Shown: piece after piece, positions 45,125 to 53,069 of the stretch
How the letters are laid out: every line of letters starts with the position of its first letter
How positions within the stretch are numbered: position 1 is the stretch's first letter
Assembly (NCBI GenBank): GCA_024280115.1
Contig: JAJRQT010000199.1
Coordinates: 1 to 59,918, forward strand
Source: Bacteroidota bacterium
Lineage (GTDB): Bacteria > Bacteroidota > Bacteroidia > Cytophagales > Cyclobacteriaceae
Direction: 5' to 3'
Length of the DNA stretch: 59,918 nucleotides
The notes under the pieces: generated by a model
Told to the model about the DNA's origin: nothing
Database searches by the model: none
Seen by the model: only the letters and a program-made list of their open reading frames with translations
Position numbers and translations under genes: made by a program

Positions 45125-45631
45125 ATGAAAAAATTAATAATAATACTGATAACTTGTCCCCTTCTTTCATTCTCACAAGATGAAGACTACGAACAATTTG
45201 TCTTATCATCAAGCTTACCAAGTCAAATAAGAACAAAATTCGAACTTCATTTTTCTCAGGACTACTTGTTAAATGATAACTTAAATCCATTTTATTTATA
45301 TGGGGACTTTAACGGAGATCAAAATATAGATTATGCTATTTCTGTTATCAACAAAAAATCAAGGAAAACTGGAATTGTAATCTTCCACAATTTAACTCCA
45401 GAGAGTTTTTTAATAGGTGCAGGTAATAAAATATCAAATAGAAATATTGATCAGATTTATTGGTCAGATGCCTGGCAAGTTTACTCAAAGGGAGCAGTCC
45501 AAATAGGAATAGGAGAAACTGAACAAATTGAATTGCAAGGTGACGCTCTTCATTTAATTAAAGTTGAAGCATCGAGCGTTTTACTTTATTGGACAGGCTC
45601 AGAATATAAAGTATATCAACAAAGTGATTAA
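45125..45631 (+). CDS. Secreted protein of unknown function, cassette gene
   Basis: 168 aa from the ATG at 45125 (an in-frame start at 45086 would put 13 residues of repeat before the signal peptide). A Sec signal (MKKLIIILITCPLLSFSQ) is followed by an acidic, beta-rich domain with FYLYGDFNGDQNIDYAISV, which resembles a D-x-[DN]-x-D calcium-binding loop as in FG-GAP/VCBS repeats, and a later QIELQGDALHLIKVEASS. No named family is certain. It lies between short inverted boundary sequences (45092-45101 and 45638-45647) and has no operon partner, as expected for a mobile gene cassette. Confidence 0.68.
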   Translation: MKKLIIILITCPLLSFSQDEDYEQFVLSSSLPSQIRTKFELHFSQDYLLNDNLNPFYLYGDFNGDQNIDYAISVINKKSRKTGIVIFHNLTPESFLIGAGNKISNRNIDQIYWSDAWQVYSKGAVQIGIGETEQIELQGDALHLIKVEASSVLLYWTGSEYKVYQQSD

Positions 45632-45636
45632 AAAAA

Positions 45637-45884
45637 CTGCCACCAACAATGGCGAGCAATCATGCCAAACTTCATGATTTATTGCTTTTGGAAATCTCAT
45701 GGAGTTAGCCCATAATATTTGCTTGCCGCAGTTGGACAGGAATAGAATCTTTAATGATAAAATCAAGGACTTGGAACAGCCTGAACAAAGCAAGCAATCT
45801 GGCAACTCGAAAGTCCGCAAATATTATTTTATCGGTTCCGAGTATGAATCGTGGTTGCACGTTTGCTAGCCGGGGCGTTATGGG
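45637..45884. repeat. attC-like long imperfect palindrome after the cassette gene
   Basis: The left edge TGCCACCAAC (45638-45647) is the exact complement of the cassette start GTTGGTGGCA (45092-45101). Inside, ATAATATTTGC (45712-45722) pairs exactly with GCAAATATTAT (45817-45827), and outer arms ggcgagcaatcatgc and gcacgtttgctagcc pair imperfectly. It ends cGTTatggg. The topology is that of an integron attC site, but at ~240 bp it is longer than classical sites. Confidence 0.55.
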
Positions 45885-46029
45885 TCATCGGAAAAGCTTT
45901 TAAAAATCCATGACACCAACTCGATCACTTTCAGATTATTCTGGTTTAAATCGCAGAAATAAAATCCCGGATATTTCGGACAGTCAGAAAAGGCAATTTG
46001 CAGGTATTTTGGATTCCTGATATTTCATG
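45876..46029. repeat. Cassette-associated repeat B, copy 1
   Basis: Starts cgttatgggtcatcgg and matches 48411-48567 over about 140 bp. Together with the adjacent repeat A copy 2 it forms a unit (45878-46335) without a credible gene. Its start is nearly complementary (8 of 10) to GACCCATGAT at 46109-46118 inside repeat A. Confidence 0.75.
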
Positions 46030-46339
46030 CCTGCTTGCGAGGCATGGATTTTTGATGCTTTTTGACTGAAAAAGTTGGACGTAGCCCCGGGCAGGCTTCG
46101 GATGAAACGACCCATGATGTATGCAGGCATGCAAGTCAGCAAGGCTTATGCTTTTGGAGGGGCCTCCGGGTCAGTCCGCAATATTTGCTTGTGGCATCAT
46201 GAAGCCCGGGATATTGAAACCAACAAATGCCTTGGCAAGGGCTCACCGGACACGAAGGCTGCCATTTGAATCTCCGCAATTATTGCTATTTTTATGCCGG
46301 TAAGAAACCAAAGGCACGCCACATACATTGGGCCGTTGG
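46030..46339. repeat. Cassette-associated repeat A, copy 2
   Basis: Second copy of the 310-bp repeat at 44786. The region 46109-46335 forms a long imperfect palindrome with outer arms around gatgtatgcaggcatgc and gcacgccacatacattgg. It ends gcc-GTT-ggcatca, the boundary of the NACHT cassette. Frames of 60-64 codons across it have repeat composition and were rejected as genes. Confidence 0.8.
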
Positions 46340-46361
46340 CATCAAGCAAAAAAAATAACAA

Positions 46362-47129
46362 ATGGAATTAGATACAGTAAAGAATATAGCTACAATTGCA
46401 GCACCACTAACAAAGATTGTTTTTGAAACTTTTTTAAAACCAAAATTTGAAGACATAAAGGATAAATGGAAAAGAGATAAGAAATTATTAGTCTATGCTT
46501 TTGAAGATAAATTTCTTGACTATCTAAATGAATCATATGAAAAAAATGCGGTATTAAATACAGTTGCATTTAAAAAGAGAAAGATTCTATTAAATGAAGT
46601 TTATGTGCCTCTCACTCTTCAATGTCAAAATCATCAGAATAAAAAAGAGAACTTAATCATTACTGAATTTAATAATGAGTTATTTAAAAACTCCAATAAG
46701 ATACTAATTACAGATACTGCAGGCATGGGTAAATCAACCTTGTCAAAAAAAATGTTACTATCATGTATTGATAATAATGAAGGAGTTCCTGTATTAATTG
46801 AATTAAGAAGGCTATCAAAAAACAAAGACATTGTTCAGGAAATACTGGAACAGTTAAATCCAATAAACGAGACAATTGATAAGCAGTTCATTTTGGATTT
46901 AATAAAAAGAGGTGATTTTGTTTTCTTTTTTGACGGATTTGACGAAATATCATTGACTGATAGATCATTAGTGACAACGGAAATTCAAAAGTTCATATCA
47001 AAAGCAAGGAAAAATAAATTTGTATTAACTTCTAGACCTGAAGAATCACTATCATCTTTTGGTGACTTTAATAAATACCAAATAAAACCTTTAATACCAG
47101 ATGAGGCTTACGAACTTATCAAAAACTAA
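46362..47129 (+). pseudogene. NACHT-type NTPase gene, N-terminal part (interrupted)
   Basis: First 255 codons of a ~660-codon gene. An N-terminal helical region (about 1-110) precedes a NACHT/STAND NTPase domain with Walker A TAGMGKST (119-126), Walker B VFFFDGFDEI (187-196) and a sensor-like TSRPEES (223-229). The frame stops at TAA 47127-47129 and again at TAA 47223-47225, then stays open to 48344 in the same frame, with sequence that continues the domain naturally (KIEEPENFESIEEYL between the stops). Bacterial NACHT proteins often act in anti-phage defence (family knowledge); this one seems inactivated. The gene fills an integron-like cassette. The low GC relative to the redox operon suggests separate origin. 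Confidence 0.75.
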
Positions 47130-47225
47130 GATTCTTCAAAAAAAATTGCACCTCTACTTATTTCCAAAATAGAAGAGCCTGAAAATTTCGAAAGTATTGA
47201 AGAGTATCTAACAACACCTCTATAA

Positions 47226-48344
47226 GTTTCTTTACTCTTCACCGCTTTTGAACATAAGCAAAGTATCCCCTTTAAAAAGCATATTTTTTATAGACAAGTG
47301 TTTGATGCTTTATTTGAATCTCATGACCTTTCAAAAGGAGATTCTTTTGAAAGAGAAAAATATTCTAAGTTAGGTTCTGATGAGTTTCATAGAGTCCTAC
47401 GGGCTTTTGGATATTTCTGCTTAACACAAGAAAATAAAATCGAATTCTCAAGGGATGAATTGGGTCAGATAATTGAAGAATCTCTAATTTATGCAGGAGA
47501 AACAGGAGTGAAATCTTCTGACTTTGTAAAAGATATTTTAATTACTGTTCCCATATTTTCTAAGGATGGAATCTACTATAAATGGTCACATAAATCATTA
47601 CAGGAATATTTTGCTGCTCAATTCATTTATCTTGATTCAAAAGAATTACAAAATGATATTTTAAAACATATTGCATTCCATAATGATAATACTGCTTTTT
47701 TCAATGTAATTGATTTATATAGAAGTATGGATCCATTAGGTTTTGAAAATGTTATTACAAAAAAAATGTTAACTGATTATTTTAATTACTTAAATGAAAG
47801 TTATACTAACTTTAGTGGCCAAGAAAAATTAGAAAGGCAAGAACTTACTTTTGGACATGAAATACTCTTTACTAAGATACCATTCCACCCTGAGAGTAAA
47901 GTAAACAATCCAGGGGAATTATTTAGAATTTTAAGAGATCACATTAAATCTAAAAATCCAAGAGTGACTATTGGTATTAATGTAGTAGAAAATGAAGCAG
48001 ATATATCTTACATTAAAATTCCTGAAATAAAAAAAACTGTTCAATCACTTATTGAATATCACGACTCATTAAAAGTTGATTTTATTAAACATATAAAAAA
48101 AGTGAATAAAAAAAGTGATAAAATTGAATTAAAACTGACGAATAGAAAACCATACAGGGTGTCTGATAGAAAAAATTCGATATTAAATAATGAGAGTAAT
48201 TTTTCAAAAACTAATGAACTGATAAAAATATTTCTTTGCAGGAGAGGGATGCAAGTTATTGACAAAGAAAAAGGAGAAATAAACCTAGATAAGTTAAATT
48301 CAAGAATGACAAGTTCAAAATCAAATAACTTATTAGATTATTAA
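47226..48344 (+). pseudogene. NACHT-type NTPase gene, C-terminal part (interrupted)
   Basis: Continuation of the frame from 46362 after the second stop; the first ATG is 47298. It encodes the helical region after the NTPase core: FGYFCLTQENKIEFSRDEL, SKDGIYYKWSHKSLQEYFAA (the FxHxSxxEYFAA-like motif typical after STAND NTPases) and a basic C-terminal section without recognised repeats or a known effector domain. If the two TAA codons are sequencing errors the whole would be a 660-aa intact protein. Otherwise the fragment might still be translated from 47298, but it lacks the ATP-binding half. Confidence 0.72.
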
Positions 48345-48417
48345 TGCCAGCTGCCAATAATGTGTATAGTGCATAGCACCCTGCGGGATGCTACGACACC
48401 ATACACGGAACGTTATG
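48342..48417. repeat. attC-like palindrome after the NACHT cassette
   Basis: About 75 bp. The left edge TAATGCCAGC complements the cassette start GTTGGCATCA (46335-46344) at 8 of 10 positions. The inner arms tgtgtatagtgcatagca and tgctacgacaccatacac pair with small bulges. It ends cgGAACGTTatggg. Size and imperfect-hairpin form fit a classical attC site better than the longer palindromes to its left. Confidence 0.6.
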
Positions 48418-48567
48418 GGTCATCGGAAAAGCTTTAAAAATCCATGACACCAACTCGATCACTTTCAGATTATTCTGGCTTAAATCGCAAAAACAAATTC
48501 CCGGATACTTGGGGCAGACAGAAAAGGCAGTCTGCAGACACTTCGTATTTCATCAAATTCATGCCTG
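48411..48567. repeat. Cassette-associated repeat B, copy 2
   Basis: Begins cgttatgggtcatcgg like the copy at 45876 and follows it closely for about 140 bp before diverging near ttcatgcctgccc. No repeat A follows, so the array appears to end or be truncated here. Confidence 0.75.
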
Positions 48568-48634
48568 CCCTTTAGGGTTTGGGATAAAACAGGTTGATTT
48601 CGCCATCTTAGTAAAGTAGTCTGGATGGCATTTT

Positions 48635-49993
48635 TTATTGCTTCGAGACTGCGACTAATTGCGATTGAGTACGAAAGAAAATGATATTGTCAGTTATTGC
48701 CGGAGTTACCATACAAACATCATTTAATTTATTTTTTGATAATAATTCATACTCTTCCCCACTTTTAATGACATATACATTTCCTTTGTCACTTACGGCA
48801 TAAATACGATCGTCTGAAGCGACCGGAGAGGCGGTGAAACTAATCGATCTACCCAGTTTTTCATTATAAATTTCATCCCCATTCTCCGCATTATAACAAA
48901 CGAGACGACCATTCCAACCTAAATTATAAATATAACCCTCATATAGCAGCATGGTCTGCATGTAGGAACCTCCCCTTGGAATGCTCCATTTTACAAATGG
49001 ATGAGAACCTTGATCCTCGTTAATCGTGATATCTCCTTCAGCATTATTTTTAATGGCCAATATCGGAGAATCAGGGCCATGGGCGCTATTGAAATAAATC
49101 AATTCGTTTCCAATAATCGGTGTCGGGATCTGTATATCTCCTCCACCCGACATTCTCCATATCTCTTCACCCGTAGCGAAATCATACCCTCCCCGGTGTT
49201 TATATCCATTTACCGCAATGCGGACCTTGTCATTTTCTTTGTAAATATTTGGTGTGCACCACCCGGGATATTCATCACGTTCCCGCTTCCAAAGCTCTTC
49301 ACCTGTTTTCACATCGTAGGAGGCCAGAAAAGAATTTTCCATAACATCGCATTGAATAATCACGCTTCCCTGGTAAATAATAGGCGAACTGGCAAATTCC
49401 CATTCTGCAGATTTTACCCTGAAAAAGACAGATCGAAGTACGCCAAAATCTTTCTCCCACTGCAAATTCCCATCCATATCATAACAGTACAATCCTTCAG
49501 AACCGAAAAAAACGACTACGAAATTTCCATCGGTGGCAACGGAACAATTGGCATGGGACGATTTCGGGTGTCGTTTTTGTTTTGGAATACCACGACATGA
49601 AACCTTATCCCAAATAACTTCACCGGTTCGTTTATTGATGCAATATAGCTTCCATTCATTTTCTGACTCATCTTCAACAGAACCGATATCTCCGTAAATA
49701 CCAGTTTTTAATCCATCCTTATCAGCAGAGCTAATTGCTGTGGTTATAAATAGTTTCTCCCCCCAGATAACCGGACTTGAAAGCCCTAATCCGGGGACCT
49801 CAATATTCCATAAAATATTATCCTTAGCTTTCACATCCCATGTCAATGGGAGATTTGCTTCATCAAATACGCCCGATGAAAGATAACCACGAAACTGCGA
49901 CCATTGACGTTCCGGGTCAACCTCTTCCACCGAAATAAATGCTGTGAATAATAAAGACAAGAAGCCAACAACTATTAAAATGTACTTTTTCAT
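48635..49993 (-). CDS. Secreted PQQ-like beta-propeller protein (lone, minus strand)
   Basis: 452 aa with a signal peptide (to about residue 20) and a PQQ-like propeller starting ERQWSQFRGYLSSGVFDE. Blades close with INKRTGEVIWD, YDVKTGEELWK and DFATGEEIWR, and it ends FFRTQSQLVAVSKQ. It has its own subgroup features (SSHANCSVATDG, a long VEDESENEWKLY insert) and is not an immediate paralogue of the operon propellers. It is single and on the opposite strand, outside the operon, next to the cassette region. Function unknown. Confidence 0.85.
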   Translation of the reverse strand: MKKYILIVVGFLSLLFTAFISVEEVDPERQWSQFRGYLSSGVFDEANLPLTWDVKAKDNILWNIEVPGLGLSSPVIWGEKLFITTAISSADKDGLKTGIYGDIGSVEDESENEWKLYCINKRTGEVIWDKVSCRGIPKQKRHPKSSHANCSVATDGNFVVVFFGSEGLYCYDMDGNLQWEKDFGVLRSVFFRVKSAEWEFASSPIIYQGSVIIQCDVMENSFLASYDVKTGEELWKRERDEYPGWCTPNIYKENDKVRIAVNGYKHRGGYDFATGEEIWRMSGGGDIQIPTPIIGNELIYFNSAHGPDSPILAIKNNAEGDITINEDQGSHPFVKWSIPRGGSYMQTMLLYEGYIYNLGWNGRLVCYNAENGDEIYNEKLGRSISFTASPVASDDRIYAVSDKGNVYVIKSGEEYELLSKNKLNDVCMVTPAITDNIIFFRTQSQLVAVSKQ

Positions 49994-50387
49994 GTGTTTT
50001 TATTTTATATTCATCTATTAGCCGTAGCCTATAATCATACCCTTACGTGTCTTTAATTTGCTCCGGTCCTGCCTCCTCCGATAGGCGGGCATGCCGGTTT
50101 CATGACTATTTCTTTGAACCAGGTAAGTAGCTTTTATAATTGATGAAATGAGTTTAGCATTTCATGTACCTCAATATAATCATCTTTCCTGTTTTCCAAA
50201 AAAATCATTGCCATATTCACATAAGCTACTATTAAAGTCAATGTGAATGGATTTTGATAAATGAGCGAGATTGAGAACTAAATTTTCAAATAATTGGCAA
50301 GGTTGATAACCATGGAAAAACAGTGCTTTTTGTTGGTTCTTTGTAAGCACAGGCATCGCTGCATTTCAACAAAGGGAGAAGGGGGAA
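49994..50387. other. Gene-free spacer with an inverted repeat
   Basis: AT-rich, presumably holding the promoter of the minus-strand propeller gene. A GC-rich imperfect palindrome (50064-50098; ccggtcctgcct with aggcgggcatgccgg) is of the dispersed Bacteroidota repeat type. No coding sequence was recognised. Confidence 0.45.
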
Positions 50388-50681
50388 TCATTCTATTTTC
50401 AATATTCCGGCAAGCTTTTCGCGGTTCAGTTCCAGGGTTGTCGCTCCTTCTGAATAAGGGGTGATTTCATAAGGGTTGAAATATCCGATGACACTACCTG
50501 CGATGAGGCTAATGTTGTTGTTAAGTATAAAATCCCCGTCATTCACATAATAGCCTACATCAGCAAAAGACTGATTATCATCCATGCCCTTTACTTTCCG
50601 AAATTCCCTCTCCAACAATTTTTGAACTGAACCGTATCGCCAATGATATCCTTTGTGATTAATGGCATTTCCAAAGCCTTT
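50388..50681 (-). pseudogene. Fragment of a DUF3298/RsiV-like protein gene
   Basis: Open minus-strand frame without an ATG start, ending in a normal stop. The peptide contains VQKLLEREFRKVKGMDD, then YFNPYEITPYSEGATTLELN, which is the C-terminal signature of DUF3298 envelope proteins (FNPYEIAPYA-type motif). The N-terminal two-thirds of such a protein and its signal sequence are missing; the frame meets a stop just upstream. It is best read as a truncated gene remnant. Confidence 0.5.
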
Positions 50682-50841
50682 TTATTTGTTAATTGGTAAT
50701 GTGCATATTACACGACCAGCTTATTTTACATACAAATTGAATGGTAAATCTGGTCAAAAAGAGTTCTCATTTTATTAGTGTTAAACATTATCAATAGTTC
50801 CTTAAAAGGATTATTTTTAGCCTAAATACCAAAGGATGTAA

Positions 50842-52821
50842 ATGGAATTAACAATCCTACAAGATATTGTAATAATATTTGCCTTATCTACATTAGTAAA
50901 TCTGGTCTTTACAAAAATAAAGATCCCAACTATTGTAGGATATTTAATGACGGGTATTATTGCCGGGCCCCATTTACTTTCATTAGTTGGTGGCAGGCAT
51001 GAAATCGAGCTTATGGCCGAAATAGGAGTTATCCTGTTACTCTTTTCCATAGGAATGGAGTTTTCATTAAAACTGCTGCTAAAAATCAGAAGAATTGTTT
51101 TTTTCGGAGGATTATTACAAGTTTCGTTAACTGTCAGTGCATTTTACATAGCCTCATATTCCTATGGTATGGATTGGCAGGGAGCAGTTTTCATTGGCTT
51201 TCTTGCAGCACTAAGCAGCTCGGCCCTTGTCTTGAAGCTACTGCAAGAACGTTCTGAACTAACATCTAATTATGGTCGGACAGTATTAGGCATCCTCATA
51301 TTCCAGGATTTATTGTTGGTCCCACTCTTACTGTTCACCAATCTTCTGGGCGACAATTCCATTGATATTCCAAGCGAATTATTAATGCTTGTGCTCAAAG
51401 CTATCTTCATTATTGGGTTGGTGTATGCCGGCAATAAATGGTTATTACCAAAATTGTTGCACCTGATAGCAATGACTAAAAATCAAGAACTGTTTATGAT
51501 GAGCATCTTCCTCATTTGCCTTGCCATTGCACTATTAACATCTAAACTCGGGATGTCCCTGGCATTTGGTGCTTTTTTAGCCGGGTTGATGATTTCCGAA
51601 TCAGAGTACAGCCATAATGCCTTCGGAAATCTATTGCCATTTAAAGACACTTTCGCCAGTTTCTTCTTTGTATCCATTGGAATGCTGCTTGACTTGTCTT
51701 TTGTAATTGAAAACTATCCTTTGGTTATCGGCAGTGTTCTTCTGGTAATTACATTGAAAACTCTGATTGCAAGTGGAACAGGGTTTATTTTAGGGCATAC
51801 ATTCCGAGGCACTATTTTAGTTGGTCTCGCGCTGAGCCAGGTTGGTGAGTTTTCATTTATTCTAGCAAAAATTGGTTTCAGTTACTCCATCATCTCTGAA
51901 TTTTATTATCAGCTATTCCTGGCCGTCTCAGTTATTACGATGGCTACTACACCATTTTTAATGAAATTGTCACTACCACTTGCCAATACGCTATTAAAAC
52001 TACCTATCCCCAAATTCTTAGTCGATGGGATATTCCCATTGAAGGAAGTCGAGATACCTGATTTAAAAAACCACCTTGTGATTATTGGTAAAGATGCGAC
52101 AGCATTAGAATTATCCGTGATGGCAAAACTGAATAATGTAGGTCATGTTTCTATCGTATTCGACCCATCGACAGCAAAGGAAAAAATTAAAAAAGGAGAT
52201 GTAGTTGTTTATGGGGATGCTGTCAACGAACCAATATTGTTGAAAGCCCATGTCGATACCGCTGATATTATTGTGCTTTCCATTGGAAGCATCATCCCGA
52301 CAATGGCAATAGTTGAAAAAGTCAGGAAACTAAATAAAATGGCATTCATTCTGGTAAAGGCAAGACATATTCAAAATGTTGAACGATTTTATAAATTTGG
52401 CGCCGATCAGGTCTTACCTGAAAAATTTGAAATTGCAATTGACTTGTTTAATAGAATACTTGCAAAACGGCTTTATCCACAAAGGGAAGTTAACCGCATA
52501 TTGACACACATCAGAAATTTAAATTTAGGGGTTTTCACTGAAAAGGATTTAATCAATCAACCATCAATAATTGACCAGTTCTCAAATATCAATATTTCGG
52601 CTATTTCGATTGAAGACAATTCTTATGCTAACGGGAAATCTATCATTGATATTAGTTTGCGCAAAAAAACAGGAGTCACCCTATTGGCGATCAAAAGAGC
52701 TTCTGAAATTATCGAAAATCCGGAGCCAAAAACCGTTTTTCAAAGTAATGATATCGCTTATATCCTGGGGAATCCTGAACAAGTTAATTTGGCTTCGGAA
52801 TTATTTATAAATGAAAATTGA
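50842..52821 (+). CDS. CPA2-family cation:proton antiporter with TrkA domains
   Basis: 659 aa. About 12 membrane helices (residues 5-385) of the Kef/CPA2 Na+/H+ (K+/H+) exchanger fold, with IVGYLMTGIIAGPHLLS and LGMSLAFGAFLAGLMISES. These are followed by a cytoplasmic TrkA-N nucleotide-binding domain (about 408-525, HLVIIGKDATALELSVMAK) and a TrkA-C-type ligand domain (about 570-655). It exchanges K+ or Na+ for H+ across the inner membrane, with the TrkA domains sensing nucleotides. The TrkA-N glycine motif is I-I-G-K-D-A, not the usual GxGxxG, so ligand binding may be altered. Monocistronic. Confidence 0.92.
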   Translation: MELTILQDIVIIFALSTLVNLVFTKIKIPTIVGYLMTGIIAGPHLLSLVGGRHEIELMAEIGVILLLFSIGMEFSLKLLLKIRRIVFFGGLLQVSLTVSAFYIASYSYGMDWQGAVFIGFLAALSSSALVLKLLQERSELTSNYGRTVLGILIFQDLLLVPLLLFTNLLGDNSIDIPSELLMLVLKAIFIIGLVYAGNKWLLPKLLHLIAMTKNQELFMMSIFLICLAIALLTSKLGMSLAFGAFLAGLMISESEYSHNAFGNLLPFKDTFASFFFVSIGMLLDLSFVIENYPLVIGSVLLVITLKTLIASGTGFILGHTFRGTILVGLALSQVGEFSFILAKIGFSYSIISEFYYQLFLAVSVITMATTPFLMKLSLPLANTLLKLPIPKFLVDGIFPLKEVEIPDLKNHLVIIGKDATALELSVMAKLNNVGHVSIVFDPSTAKEKIKKGDVVVYGDAVNEPILLKAHVDTADIIVLSIGSIIPTMAIVEKVRKLNKMAFILVKARHIQNVERFYKFGADQVLPEKFEIAIDLFNRILAKRLYPQREVNRILTHIRNLNLGVFTEKDLINQPSIIDQFSNINISAISIEDNSYANGKSIIDISLRKKTGVTLLAIKRASEIIENPEPKTVFQSNDIAYILGNPEQVNLASELFINEN

Positions 52822-52909
52822 GTTCACTCCGAAAAGTATAAAACCCCTAATTCCCCTGAAGGCCAATGAGTCTGAGAACTTTGCAGAGTTCTAGCTATTC
52901 GGAATTTAC

Positions 52910-52958
52910 AAGCTGTTCGGGAATTGCATTCCCGAACCCGCTTGTAAAAAGAATTGTC
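52910..52958. repeat. Short copy of the intergenic 'aagctgttcggg' repeat
   Basis: Matches the start of the ~400-bp repeats at 55.7, 57.0 and 58.6 kb: the palindromic ttcgggaattgcattcccgaa followed by cccgcttgtaaaaagaattgt. It lies in the spacer between the antiporter and cyclase genes, which otherwise shows nothing recognisable. Confidence 0.6.
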
Positions 52959-53069
52959 TTGAAACACACACCATTTTTGAAGATACTGCAAATGTATTTC
53001 ATCGTTATATCGCTGTCAGGGAGGTAAAAACCAATCTCAATTATTGTGTCAAATTGATTACATTGCAAT

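Noticed and set aside
46075..46303. Short frames within repeat A copy 2
   Set aside because: They follow the repeat rather than codon constraints; the equivalent frame in copy 1 differs by frameshift.
49001..49600. Plus-strand frame of 199 codons opposite the lone propeller gene
   Set aside because: Antisense to a protein with signal peptide and propeller motifs.
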